A program made the translations under genes and the position numbers. Shown here in pieces: positions 50,102-57,737 of a DNA stretch of 64,000 bases. The stretch is from contig NZ_QLLY01000004.1 of the NCBI RefSeq assembly GCF_003259365.1, positions 62,001 to 126,000 of the forward strand, written 5' to 3'. Each line of letters begins with the position of its first letter. Position 1 is the first letter of the stretch. The notes beneath the pieces were generated by a model that worked only from the letters and a program-made list of their open reading frames with translations, was not told the origin of the DNA and made no database searches. The DNA comes from Streptomyces sp. PsTaAH-137 (lineage in GTDB: Bacteria; Actinomycetota; Actinomycetes; Streptomycetales; Streptomycetaceae).

Positions 50102-52966
50102 CTACTCGTCGGCCGCCTCGGAGGCGGTGGCCTTGGAAGCGGTCGCCTTCTTGGCGGGTGCCTTCTTGGCCGCGGCCGTCGTCTTCTTCGCGGTGGTCTT
50201 CTTGGCCGCCGTCTTCTTCGCCGTGGTCGTCTTCTTGGCGGCGGTCTTCTTGGCCGGCGCCTTCTTGGCGGCCTTCTTCGCCGTCTTCTTGGCCGGACCC
50301 TTGGCCCGCTTCTCCGCGAGCAGCTCGTAGCCGCGCTCGGGCGTGATGTCCTCGACGGAGTCGGCGGCCCGCAGCGTGGCGTTGGTCTCGCCGTCGGTGA
50401 CGTACGCGCCGAAGCGGCCGTCCTTCACGACGACGGGCTTCTCGCTGACGGGGTCGGTGCCGAGCTCCTTCAGCGGCGGCTTGGCGGCCGCGCGCCCGCG
50501 CTGCTTGGGCTGGGAGTAGATCTCCAGCGCCTCTTCCAGCGTGATCGTGAAGAGCTGCTCCTCGGCCGTGAGCGAGCGCGAGTCCGTGCCCTTCTTCAGG
50601 TACGGGCCGTAGCGGCCGTTCTGCGCGGTGATCTCGACGCCCTCGGCGTCGGCGCCCACCACGCGCGGGAGCGACATCAGCTTCAGGGCGTCGTCCAGCG
50701 TCACCGTGTCCAGCGACATCGACTTGAACAGCGACGCCGTCCGCGGCTTCACCGCGTTCTTGCCGGTCTTCGGGGTGCCCTCGGGGAGCACCTCGGTGAC
50801 GTACGGGCCGTAGCGGCCGTCCTTGGCGATGATCTGGTGGCCGGACGCCGGGTCGGTGCCGAGCTCGAAGTCGCCGCTGGGCTTGGCGAGCAGCTCCTCC
50901 GCGTACTCGACGGACAGCTCGTCCGGCGCCAGGTCCTCGGGGACGTCCGCGCGCTGGTGGTTCTCGGAGTCGCGCTCGCCGCGCTCGACGTACGGGCCGT
51001 AGCGCCCGACGCGCAGCACGATGTCGTTGCCGACGGGGAAGGACGAGACCTCGCGGGCGTCGATCGCGCCCAGGTCGGTCACGAGCTCCTTCAGGCCGCC
51101 GAGGTGGTCCCCGTCGCCGTTGCCCGCGTCGGCCGCGCCGCCCGTGCCCGGGGTGCCGTCGCCTTCGCCGAAGTAGAAACGCTTCAGCCACGGCACGGAC
51201 TGGGCCTCGCCCCGCGCGATGCGGTCGAGGTCGTCCTCCATCTTGGCGGTGAAGTCGTAGTCGACGAGCCGGCCGAAGTGCTTCTCCAGCAGGTTGACGA
51301 CGGCGAACGACAAGAAGGAGGGCACCAGGGCCGTCCCCTTCTTGAAGACGTAGCCGCGGTCGAGGATCGTGCCGATGATCGACGCGTACGTCGACGGGCG
51401 GCCGATCTCGCGCTCTTCCAGCTCCTTGACCAGCGAGGCCTCGGTGTAGCGGGCCGGGGGCTTGGTCGCGTGGCCGTCGACCGAGATCTCCTCGGCGGAC
51501 AGCGCGTCGCCCTCGGTGACCTGCGGCAGGCGCCGCTCGCGGTCGTCCAGCTCCGCGTTCGGATCGTCGGCGCCCTCGACGTAGGCCTTCAGGAAGCCGT
51601 GGAAGGTGATGGTCTTGCCGGACGCGCTGAACTCGGCGTCGCGGCCGTCGGAGGAGGTGCCGCCGATCTTGACGGTGACGCTGTTGCCGACCGCGTCCTT
51701 CATCTGGGAGGCGACGGTGCGCTTCCAGATCAGCTCGTACAGACGGAACTGGTCGCCGGTCAGGCCGGTCTCGGCGGGCGTGCGGAAGCGGTCGCCCGAG
51801 GGACGGATCGCCTCGTGCGCCTCCTGCGCGTTCTTGACCTTGCCGGCGTACGTGCGCGGCTTGTCCGGCAGGTAGTCCGAGCCGTACAGCTGCGTGACCT
51901 GGGCGCGGGCGGCGGAGACCGCCGTGTCCGACAGGGTCGTGGAGTCCGTACGCATGTAGGTGATGAAGCCGTTCTCGTACAGCTTCTGGGCCACCTGCAT
52001 GGTCGCCTTGGCGCCGAAGCCCAGCTTGCGCGAGGCCTCCTGCTGCATCGTCGTCGTACGGAACGGGGCGTACGGCGAGCGGCGGTACGGCTTGGACTCG
52101 ACCGAACGGACGGAGAACGATGTGTGCTCCAGGGCGGCGGCGAGCGCTCGCGCGTTCGCCTCGTCCAGGTGCAGGGTGTTCGCCGAGTTGCCGCCCTTGA
52201 TCTGGCCGAGCGAGTCGAAGTCGCGGCCCTGCGCGATGCGCTTGCCGTCGACCGCGGACAGGCGGGCGACCAGGGAGGACGGGTCGGACGGGTCACCGGC
52301 GCGGCCGGTCGCGAAGGTGCCGGTCAGGTCCCAGTACTCGGCGGAGCGGAAGGCGATGCGCTCGCGCTCCCGCTCGACGACGAGGCGGGTGGCCACCGAC
52401 TGGACGCGGCCCGCCGACAGGCGCGGCATGACCTTCTTCCACAGGACCGGCGAGACCTCGTAGCCGTACAGACGGTCGAGGATGCGGCGGGTCTCCTGGG
52501 CGTCGACCATGCGCTTGTTCAGCTCGCGCGGGTTGGCCACGGCGGAGCGGATCGCGTCCTTGGTGATCTCGTGGAAGACCATCCGGTGGACGGGAACCTT
52601 GGGCTTCAGGACCTCCAGGAGGTGCCACGCGATGGCTTCGCCCTCGCGGTCCTCATCGGTGGCCAGGAAGAGTTCGTCGGAGTCCTTCAGCAGGTCCTTG
52701 AGCTTCTTGACCTGGGACTTCTTGTCGGCGTTGACGACGTAGATCGGCTCGAAGTCGTTCTCGACGTCGACGCCGAGGCGGCGCACCTCGCCCGTGTACT
52801 TGTCGGGCACCTCCGCGGCGCCGTTGGGGAGGTCGCGGATGTGCCCGACGCTCGCTTCGACGACGTATCCAGGGCCGAGGTAGCCCTTGATCGTCTTCGC
52901 CTTGGCGGGCGACTCGACGATGACGAGTCGGCGGCCGCCCTGTGCGGTCTCGCTGGTCGGGGACAA
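50102..52966 (-). CDS. topA: DNA topoisomerase I
   Basis: TTG start at 52966 (LSPTSETAQGGRRLVIVESPAKAKT), chosen from family start and GGAGAG upstream; 954 residues. TopA relaxes negative supercoils. The Toprim domain is VIVESPAKAKTIKGYLG to ATDEDREGEAIAWHL (acidic DxE), and the catalytic tyrosine is Tyr337 in FITYMRTDSTTL. Several repeated C-terminal modules carry PYVERGERDSENHQR-, DGRYGPYV-like motifs, and there is no zinc-ribbon cysteine. The tail is a Lys/Ala-rich repeat (AKKTAAKKTTAKK) of about 75 residues, known in Streptomyces TopA to aid processivity. Confidence 0.96.
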   Translation of the reverse strand: MSPTSETAQGGRRLVIVESPAKAKTIKGYLGPGYVVEASVGHIRDLPNGAAEVPDKYTGEVRRLGVDVENDFEPIYVVNADKKSQVKKLKDLLKDSDELFLATDEDREGEAIAWHLLEVLKPKVPVHRMVFHEITKDAIRSAVANPRELNKRMVDAQETRRILDRLYGYEVSPVLWKKVMPRLSAGRVQSVATRLVVERERERIAFRSAEYWDLTGTFATGRAGDPSDPSSLVARLSAVDGKRIAQGRDFDSLGQIKGGNSANTLHLDEANARALAAALEHTSFSVRSVESKPYRRSPYAPFRTTTMQQEASRKLGFGAKATMQVAQKLYENGFITYMRTDSTTLSDTAVSAARAQVTQLYGSDYLPDKPRTYAGKVKNAQEAHEAIRPSGDRFRTPAETGLTGDQFRLYELIWKRTVASQMKDAVGNSVTVKIGGTSSDGRDAEFSASGKTITFHGFLKAYVEGADDPNAELDDRERRLPQVTEGDALSAEEISVDGHATKPPARYTEASLVKELEEREIGRPSTYASIIGTILDRGYVFKKGTALVPSFLSFAVVNLLEKHFGRLVDYDFTAKMEDDLDRIARGEAQSVPWLKRFYFGEGDGTPGTGGAADAGNGDGDHLGGLKELVTDLGAIDAREVSSFPVGNDIVLRVGRYGPYVERGERDSENHQRADVPEDLAPDELSVEYAEELLAKPSGDFELGTDPASGHQIIAKDGRYGPYVTEVLPEGTPKTGKNAVKPRTASLFKSMSLDTVTLDDALKLMSLPRVVGADAEGVEITAQNGRYGPYLKKGTDSRSLTAEEQLFTITLEEALEIYSQPKQRGRAAAKPPLKELGTDPVSEKPVVVKDGRFGAYVTDGETNATLRAADSVEDITPERGYELLAEKRAKGPAKKTAKKAAKKAPAKKTAAKKTTTAKKTAAKKTTAKKTTAAAKKAPAKKATASKATASEAADE

Positions 52967-53395
52967 CTTCGCTCTTCTCTCCGGTCGGCGGTCTGGGCCG
53001 TTCTCTGGTCGCGGCTGGCGCCGCTGATTGGCACTGCTGCGGAGTGTGACGGTACCTCCCGCCGGTGTGTCAAACGGGAAAAGCACGCAGCAGCCACTCG
53101 GAACGGTAACCCGACTCCTCGTGATCCTGCCCCCGGACCGGGGAGCGGAGCCACGCGCTCCGGGTACCCGCGTCCTCACTGTGTGTGCCACTTTTCTGTG
53201 CCGAGTGTCCCGATCACGGTCACCGGTCCTGCTCCGGGCCCTGTCCCGAGTGTCCCGGTCCGGCCCAGGTCGGGAAGGCCGCGGCCCGCCCTCACTCCCC
53301 GTCCCGGGCCGCTCCTGACAAGATGGCGGGTGGCTGGGGGAGCCCGTGGGAGCCTCCGGCGCGTCCCCAGGCTTCCCGATCGCAGGAGCACCCCG
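52967..53395. other. 429-bp divergent spacer before topA
   Basis: The region between topA and the TM2 gene holds no credible gene. It should carry the topA promoters; in S. coelicolor, as I recall, topA transcription responds to supercoiling. No strong hairpin stands out. The TM2 gene's Shine-Dalgarno (CAGGAG) is at the far end. Confidence 0.5.
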
Positions 53396-53902
53396 ATGTC
53401 CGACAGCAATCCCTACGGCCAGCCGCCGAAGGACCAGAACCCCTACGGCCAGCAGCCTCCGCAGCCGCCGCAGGGCCCGCCCGGCCAGGGGCCGTACGGC
53501 TATCCGCAGCAGGGCTCCACCCAGCCCGGCTACGGCTACCCGCAGGCGGGCTCGCAGCCCGGTCCCGGATACGGGTATCCGGGCGGCGCCCCCGGTGGTG
53601 CGCCCGGCGGTTACCCGCCTCCGCAGGGACCCGGCATGGGCATGGGCTACGACCCGAACGCGCCCTACGGCTACGACCCGTACGGCCGGCCGTACTCCGA
53701 CAAGTCGAAGATCGTCGCGGGCGTGCTCCAGCTCTTCCTGGGCGGCCTCGGCATCGGCCGCTTCTACATCGGCCACGTCGGCCTCGGCCTGGCCCAGCTG
53801 TTCACCTGCGGCGGCCTCGGCATCTGGGCCCTGATCGACGGCATCATCCTGCTGACCAGCGACAACACCACGGACTCGAACGGCCGTGTCCTGCGCAGCT
53901 GA
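53396..53902 (+). CDS. TM2 domain protein with Gly/Pro/Tyr-rich N-terminus
   Basis: ATG at 53396 after CAGGAG; 168 residues. The first 90 are low complexity, rich in Pro, Gly, Gln and Tyr with repeated NPYGQ and GYGYP. Then comes the TM2 domain: SDKSKIVAGVLQLFLGGLGIGRFYIGHVGLGLAQLFTCGGLGIWALIDGIILL, two helices joined by a short turn. TM2 proteins are of unknown function in bacteria. A close paralogue lies at 54552, with a DUF2752 gene between them that overlaps this gene by 17 bases. Confidence 0.9.
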   Translation: MSDSNPYGQPPKDQNPYGQQPPQPPQGPPGQGPYGYPQQGSTQPGYGYPQAGSQPGPGYGYPGGAPGGAPGGYPPPQGPGMGMGYDPNAPYGYDPYGRPYSDKSKIVAGVLQLFLGGLGIGRFYIGHVGLGLAQLFTCGGLGIWALIDGIILLTSDNTTDSNGRVLRS

Positions 53903-54302
53903 CGGCCCGAACCGGGCCCGGGCGTGGTGGCGGCACCCGGCGGCGGCCCCCGTGGGGGTGCTCGCCGCGGGCGCCGTCGGCGCGTTCCATCTCTACGGAA
54001 CCAACCCGCACGAGCCGGGCCACTGGCTGCCCCGCTGCCCGTTCCAGTGGGCCACCGGGCAGCTCTGCCCGGCGTGCGGCGGCACCCGCATGGTGTACGA
54101 CCTGATGCACGGCCAGTTCACGGCGGCCTGGCACGACAACCGGATGCTGCTCCTCGCGGCCCCGTTCGCCCTCGCGCTGCTGGGCCGCTGGGCCTGGGAG
54201 GGGCTGCGCGGACGCCGCTGGCAGCCCCGGATCTCCGGCCGCGGCCAGGCGGCGATCCTGGTGACCGCGCTCGTCTGGACCGTGCTGCGCAACGTCTTCT
54301 GA
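53886..54302 (+). CDS. DUF2752 membrane protein
   Basis: GTG start at 53886 inside the previous gene's 3' end (17-base overlap); 138 residues. The DUF2752 motif LPRCPFQWATGQLCPACGGTRMVYDLMHGQFTAAWHDN is clear, with its Cys-Pro-x-Cys-Gly-Gly-Thr-Arg core, flanked by three membrane segments. Such proteins often accompany TM2 proteins and their role is unknown. The cysteine cluster could bind metal or form a disulfide. Confidence 0.9.
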   Translation: MSCAADGPNRARAWWRHPAAAPVGVLAAGAVGAFHLYGTNPHEPGHWLPRCPFQWATGQLCPACGGTRMVYDLMHGQFTAAWHDNRMLLLAAPFALALLGRWAWEGLRGRRWQPRISGRGQAAILVTALVWTVLRNVF

Positions 54303-54551
54303 CGCTCTCTCAGCCGTCGTCGGTGACGGCTGTGCGAGGCGGCAGCGCGACCTCACCCGCACCACCGTCCTCTCAGGTCACAAACCCGCCACGAAACCTT
54401 GTAATCGCGTCAAGCGCAGCCCAAGTACCCGTAAATTTGTGCGTTCCGAGGCGCGCAACGTCCCCACACGGCGCATCTGCCTCACTCATCACATCCGCTC
54501 AGGAACACGGCCGCGTGCCGTGTCTTGTGTTGTCCCCGAGGAGCATCGCGC

Positions 54552-54824
54552 ATGTCCAACCCCGCGCAGTCCGACCCCAACGCCCCGTACGGCTACGACC
54601 CGCAGGGCCGCCCGTACTCCGACAAGTCGAAGATCGTCGCGGGCGTGCTCCAGCTCTTCCTCGGCGGCCTCGGCATCGGCCGCTTCTACGTCGGCAGCGT
54701 CGGCGTCGGCGTCGCCCAGCTGCTGACCTGCGGCGGCCTGGGCATCTGGGCCCTGATCGACGCGATCCTGTTCTTCACGAGCAACGACCGCACCGACAAG
54801 CAGGGCCGCGTGCTGCGCGGCTGA
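54552..54824 (+). CDS. Short TM2 domain protein (paralogue of 53396)
   Basis: ATG at 54552, 90 residues. It repeats NAPYGYDPQGRPYSDKSKIVAGVLQLFLGGLGIGRFYVGSVG of the longer neighbour almost exactly, differing mainly in the missing Gly/Pro/Tyr-rich N-terminus, so the pair arose by duplication. The 249-bp spacer before it (54303-54551) contains no other gene but should hold its promoter, including the AAATTTGTGCG AT-rich patch. Confidence 0.92.
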   Translation: MSNPAQSDPNAPYGYDPQGRPYSDKSKIVAGVLQLFLGGLGIGRFYVGSVGVGVAQLLTCGGLGIWALIDAILFFTSNDRTDKQGRVLRG

Positions 54825-54837
54825 CGCCTGTACGCAT

Positions 54838-54875
54838 GACAGGGCCCGCTCCGCGATCGCGGAGCGGGCCCTGTC
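54838..54875. terminator. 38-bp perfect palindrome
   Basis: The perfect palindrome runs from GACAGGGCCCGCTCC to its complement with no interruption, centre at 54856/54857. It lies 13 bases after the short TM2 gene and before the convergent small membrane gene, so is probably a bidirectional terminator. Confidence 0.8.
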
Positions 54876-54896
54876 GTGCGTTCGGCCGCCGGACGG

Positions 54897-55094
54897 TCAC
54901 GCCTGTCCGAAGCACCACACCGCGAGCCCCAGGGACACCACCCCGACCACGCCGGTGAGCACCGCCGCGGCCACCGGATGCGCGGCGTCCATCACCGGCT
55001 CCCGGTGCAGGGTGCGCGCCCCCGTCCATGCCACGAGGCCCGCTCCGAACAGCGCGAACACCGTGCCCGCGAAGAGCGCGGGGGTACTCTCCAT
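54897..55094 (-). CDS. Small two-helix membrane protein
   Basis: Start at 55094 (MESTPALFAGTVFALFGAGLVAW), picked because GGGAGG precedes it; 65 residues with two membrane helices (about 6-22 and 40-60) joined by GARTLHREPVMDAAHP. Function not recognised. It ends 22 bases from the palindromic terminator. Not seen in other contexts here. Confidence 0.75.
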   Translation of the reverse strand: MESTPALFAGTVFALFGAGLVAWTGARTLHREPVMDAAHPVAAAVLTGVVGVVSLGLAVWCFGQA

Positions 55095-55203
55095 CGCCTT
55101 GCCTCCCGGATCACGGGTACCGGTCGCGGTACCCAGGCAGGTGACGGTGACAGGCACAGGCCAACCCGGGGTGAACTCCCGTACAGCACCAGGCGAAGAG
55201 CGG

Positions 55204-56769
55204 TTAGCCGGCCGTGTCGGCGGCCGGTGCGGCGGGCGCGGCCGGATCGAGGAAGCCCTGCTCGACGAGGGTGCGGATCTGCGCGGGGACCTGGTCGCGC
55301 AGCAACACCGGCTCCTCGCCGACGAGTTGGGCGATGGCGTCCAGGATCGTGCCGGCGCTCAGCGAACCGTCGCACACCCCGGCGAACCCGGCGGCGACCG
55401 TGTCCACCTTCGTGGCCCGGCGCATCCCGCGGCCCTGGCGCAGCACGACGTGCTCCGGGTCCTCGGCGCCCGGCAGCCCGACCTGCTCCTGCACGACCTC
55501 GGCGGCCAGCACGAAGGACGACTGGAGCAGCGCCGCGTCGTCGTGCGTGCGCAGCCAGTCGACCCGCTCGAAGTGCGACCGCACGACCTCGCCGAGCGGC
55601 TGCTCCACGGGGTGCGGCCACTCCTCGACCACGATCGACGGCTCGTCATGGGCGGTGCGGCGCAGGGAGATCCAGCCGAAGCCGACGGCCTTCACCTTGC
55701 GCGCCTCGAACTCGTCCAGCCATGCGTCGTACCGGGCCGCGTACTCCGCCGGGTCGGTGCGGTGGTCACCGGCGTCGCGCAGCCACAGCTCGGCGTACTG
55801 GGTGATGTCCTGCACCTCGCGCTGCACGATCCAGGCGTCGCAGCCGCGCGGCACCCACGAGCGCAGCCGCTCGGTCCACTCCTCCCCCTCGACGTGCTGC
55901 CAGTTGGCCAGGAACTGGGCGTAGCCCCCTTCGTTCAGATGCTCCCCCGCTCCCTGAACGATCGAGCGGCACAGATCGTCCCCGCTCATCCCGCCGTCGC
56001 GGTAGGTGAGCCGGGCGCCGGGCGAGATCACGAACGGCGGGTTCGACACGACCAGGTCGTACCGGGCGTCGTCGGCGTCGCCGACCGGCTCGTACAGCGA
56101 GCCTTCGCGCAGGTCGGCCGCGGGGGCGCCGGACAGGGCGAGGGTCAGCGCGGTGATGTGCAGGGCGCGGGAGTTGAGGTCGGTCGCCGTGACCCGGGTG
56201 GCGTGCCGAGAGGCGTGCAGCGCCTGGATGCCGGAGCCGGTGCCGATGTCGAGCGCGGAGCCGACGGGCGTGCGGACGGTGATCGCGGCGAGCGTGGTGG
56301 ACGCGCCGCCGACGCCGAGGACGACGCCCTCGTCGCGCGAGCCGATGCCGCCCGCGCCGCCGACGGCGCAGCCGAGGTCGGACACGATGAACCAGTCCTC
56401 GCCGTCCGGGCCGCCGTACGGGCGTACGTCGACGGTCGCGGCCAGTTCGTCGCCGCCCGTCTCCCGCAGCCAGCCGCTCTCCACGCAGGCGGCGACGTCG
56501 AGCACGGCGGCCAGCCGGTCGCGGGCGACGGGCTGCTGGAGCAGGAAGAGCCGGACGAGCGTCTCCAGGGGGCGCTCGCCCCGGGTGGCGCGCAGCGCGG
56601 GCACGGTCTCGCTGCGGGCGAGCGCGGCGTAGGCGGGGGCTCCGAGCAGGTCGAGCAGCCCGTCGGCGGTGAACTCGGCTTCGAGGAGCGCGGCGCGCAG
56701 GTCGCGGGTGGCGTCCGGGCGGTCGGCGGCGGGCAGGGGGGCGGCAACGGGAGAACTCACATCGCCCAT
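55204..56769 (-). CDS. Class I SAM-dependent methyltransferase with NPPF motif
   Basis: Product of 521 residues; the start may instead be GTG at 56760. An N-terminal helical domain (about 1-165) precedes a Rossmann methyltransferase with SAM loop ALDIGTGSGIQALHAS and motif IV VVSNPPFV, characteristic of N6-adenine or glutamine/amine methylation. RlmG- or PrmC-like proteins share this motif. The C-terminal third is an additional winged-helix-like region. Target not known: rRNA, protein or small molecule. The 3' end is close to the small membrane gene. Confidence 0.85.
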   Translation of the reverse strand: MGDVSSPVAAPLPAADRPDATRDLRAALLEAEFTADGLLDLLGAPAYAALARSETVPALRATRGERPLETLVRLFLLQQPVARDRLAAVLDVAACVESGWLRETGGDELAATVDVRPYGGPDGEDWFIVSDLGCAVGGAGGIGSRDEGVVLGVGGASTTLAAITVRTPVGSALDIGTGSGIQALHASRHATRVTATDLNSRALHITALTLALSGAPAADLREGSLYEPVGDADDARYDLVVSNPPFVISPGARLTYRDGGMSGDDLCRSIVQGAGEHLNEGGYAQFLANWQHVEGEEWTERLRSWVPRGCDAWIVQREVQDITQYAELWLRDAGDHRTDPAEYAARYDAWLDEFEARKVKAVGFGWISLRRTAHDEPSIVVEEWPHPVEQPLGEVVRSHFERVDWLRTHDDAALLQSSFVLAAEVVQEQVGLPGAEDPEHVVLRQGRGMRRATKVDTVAAGFAGVCDGSLSAGTILDAIAQLVGEEPVLLRDQVPAQIRTLVEQGFLDPAAPAAPAADTAG

Positions 56770-56794
56770 TGTGACGCGTCTGCCGGGCGGCGCC

Positions 56795-56900
56795 CCTGAG
56801 GCATGCGCCCCGCGCGGGCGAAGCTCGCCTCAGGGACGCGGGGAACTGCGCGAGAAGCCCCACCGGCCCGCAGCCCGAAGAACAACGCCCCCAGTGCCGC
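56795..56900 (-). repeat. Dispersed-repeat copy with one mismatch
   Basis: Inverted core at 56831-56852 (one G to A change) followed by CGAGAAGCCCCACCGGCCCGCAG, the same right arm seen in other copies. The preceding GCCCCTGAGGC / GCCTCAGGG arms form a hairpin around 56795-56835. It fills the 170-bp spacer between the methyltransferase and lipoprotein genes. Confidence 0.7.
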
Positions 56901-56940
56901 GCGCAAGCGCGGCTCCGGGGGCGTCGGAGGCAGGGCCGGA

Positions 56941-57504
56941 CTACGAGGCCGACGGCGTAGCGGATGCGCTCTTGCAGCTCTCCTGCTTCGCCATCGCCTT
57001 GCCCACGTCCCCCTCCTCCAGGTTCTTGAGGGCGTCGCTGCCGCTCTGGCTGAGCTTGTCCAGCTCACCCGCGATGCCCTTGAGCCCCTCGGCGAACTTG
57101 GCCTGGTCGTCGGTGTCCAACTTGTCGACCTGCGCCTTCAGGTCCGCGTAGGACGTGGAGATCTTGTCCAGTTCCTGGACCGCGTCCTGCTGCTTGGTCT
57201 TGCCGTCGTCGACCGGCGGGGCGCCTGCCTTGTCGACCGCGTCGCCGATCGCCTTGTAGGCGTCGGACATGTCCTGGAACGCCTGGGCGTCCGTCTTCTT
57301 GACGTCGGCCGGCGCGCTGTTGTCCGACGTCTGCTTCTGGATCGCCGCGTTCGCGGACTCGATCTTCTTCGCCTGCGGCTGGACCTTGTCGCAGACCTGC
57401 TTGGCCCAGGAGTCCAGCTTCTCGTTGCTGTCGTCGCTGCAGCCCGACAACGCCAGTACCAGTACCGCACCGCCGGACAGTGCGGCTGCAAGCTTCTTGT
57501 TCAC
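56941..57504 (-). CDS. Small secreted lipoprotein, helical
   Basis: GTG start at 57504 (VNKKLAAALSGGAVLVLALSGC), chosen for GGAAGGGA upstream; 187 residues. The signal peptide ends in a LALSGC lipobox. The mature protein is mostly alpha-helical and charged, with two cysteines (VCDKVQ near residue 38 and QESCKS near the end) that could pair. Function unknown. An AT-rich inverted repeat lies upstream at 57578-57598. Confidence 0.82.
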   Translation of the reverse strand: MNKKLAAALSGGAVLVLALSGCSDDSNEKLDSWAKQVCDKVQPQAKKIESANAAIQKQTSDNSAPADVKKTDAQAFQDMSDAYKAIGDAVDKAGAPPVDDGKTKQQDAVQELDKISTSYADLKAQVDKLDTDDQAKFAEGLKGIAGELDKLSQSGSDALKNLEEGDVGKAMAKQESCKSASATPSAS

Positions 57505-57577
57505 CGGGTTGGTCCCTTCCATGGCTTACGGCCCCGGAACTTACACGCCGAGCACACGGCAAGTGCACCTCGGGCGT

Positions 57578-57598
57578 TCAATAAGACCGCTTTATTGA
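57578..57598 (-). promoter_or_regulatory. TCAATAA-N7-TTATTGA inverted repeat
   Basis: A perfect 7-bp inverted repeat with a 7-base spacer in an AT-rich patch 74 bases upstream of the lipoprotein gene; such AT-rich palindromes are rare in this GC-rich window. Probable operator, with an unknown protein. Confidence 0.5.
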
Positions 57599-57676
57599 CC
57601 TTTAGCAGCCATTTGCACCAAGGGAGAGAAGGCTCACGGGTTACGCGCCGAGAAGTTCACCGCGGCCCCGGACACG

Positions 57677-57720
57677 CAGGTGGGCGGCGAGCGCGCCAAA
57701 GCACGCCCACCGCCCACCTG
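57677..57720 (-). terminator. Hairpin after hppA
   Basis: CAGGTGGGCGG (57677-57687) pairs with CCGCCCACCTG (57710-57720), 17 bases after the hppA stop; no T-run. Confidence 0.7.
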
Positions 57721-57737
57721 TTGAGGCCGGGTCAGTT

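Noticed and set aside
49760..53395. Long plus-strand frame antisense to topA that runs into the TM2 gene
   Set aside because: Antisense of topA, with no motifs; the TM2 gene starts at 53396 with its own Shine-Dalgarno.
53185..54105. 306-codon frame overlapping the TM2 and DUF2752 genes
   Set aside because: Shadow frame; two families are recognisable in the other frames.
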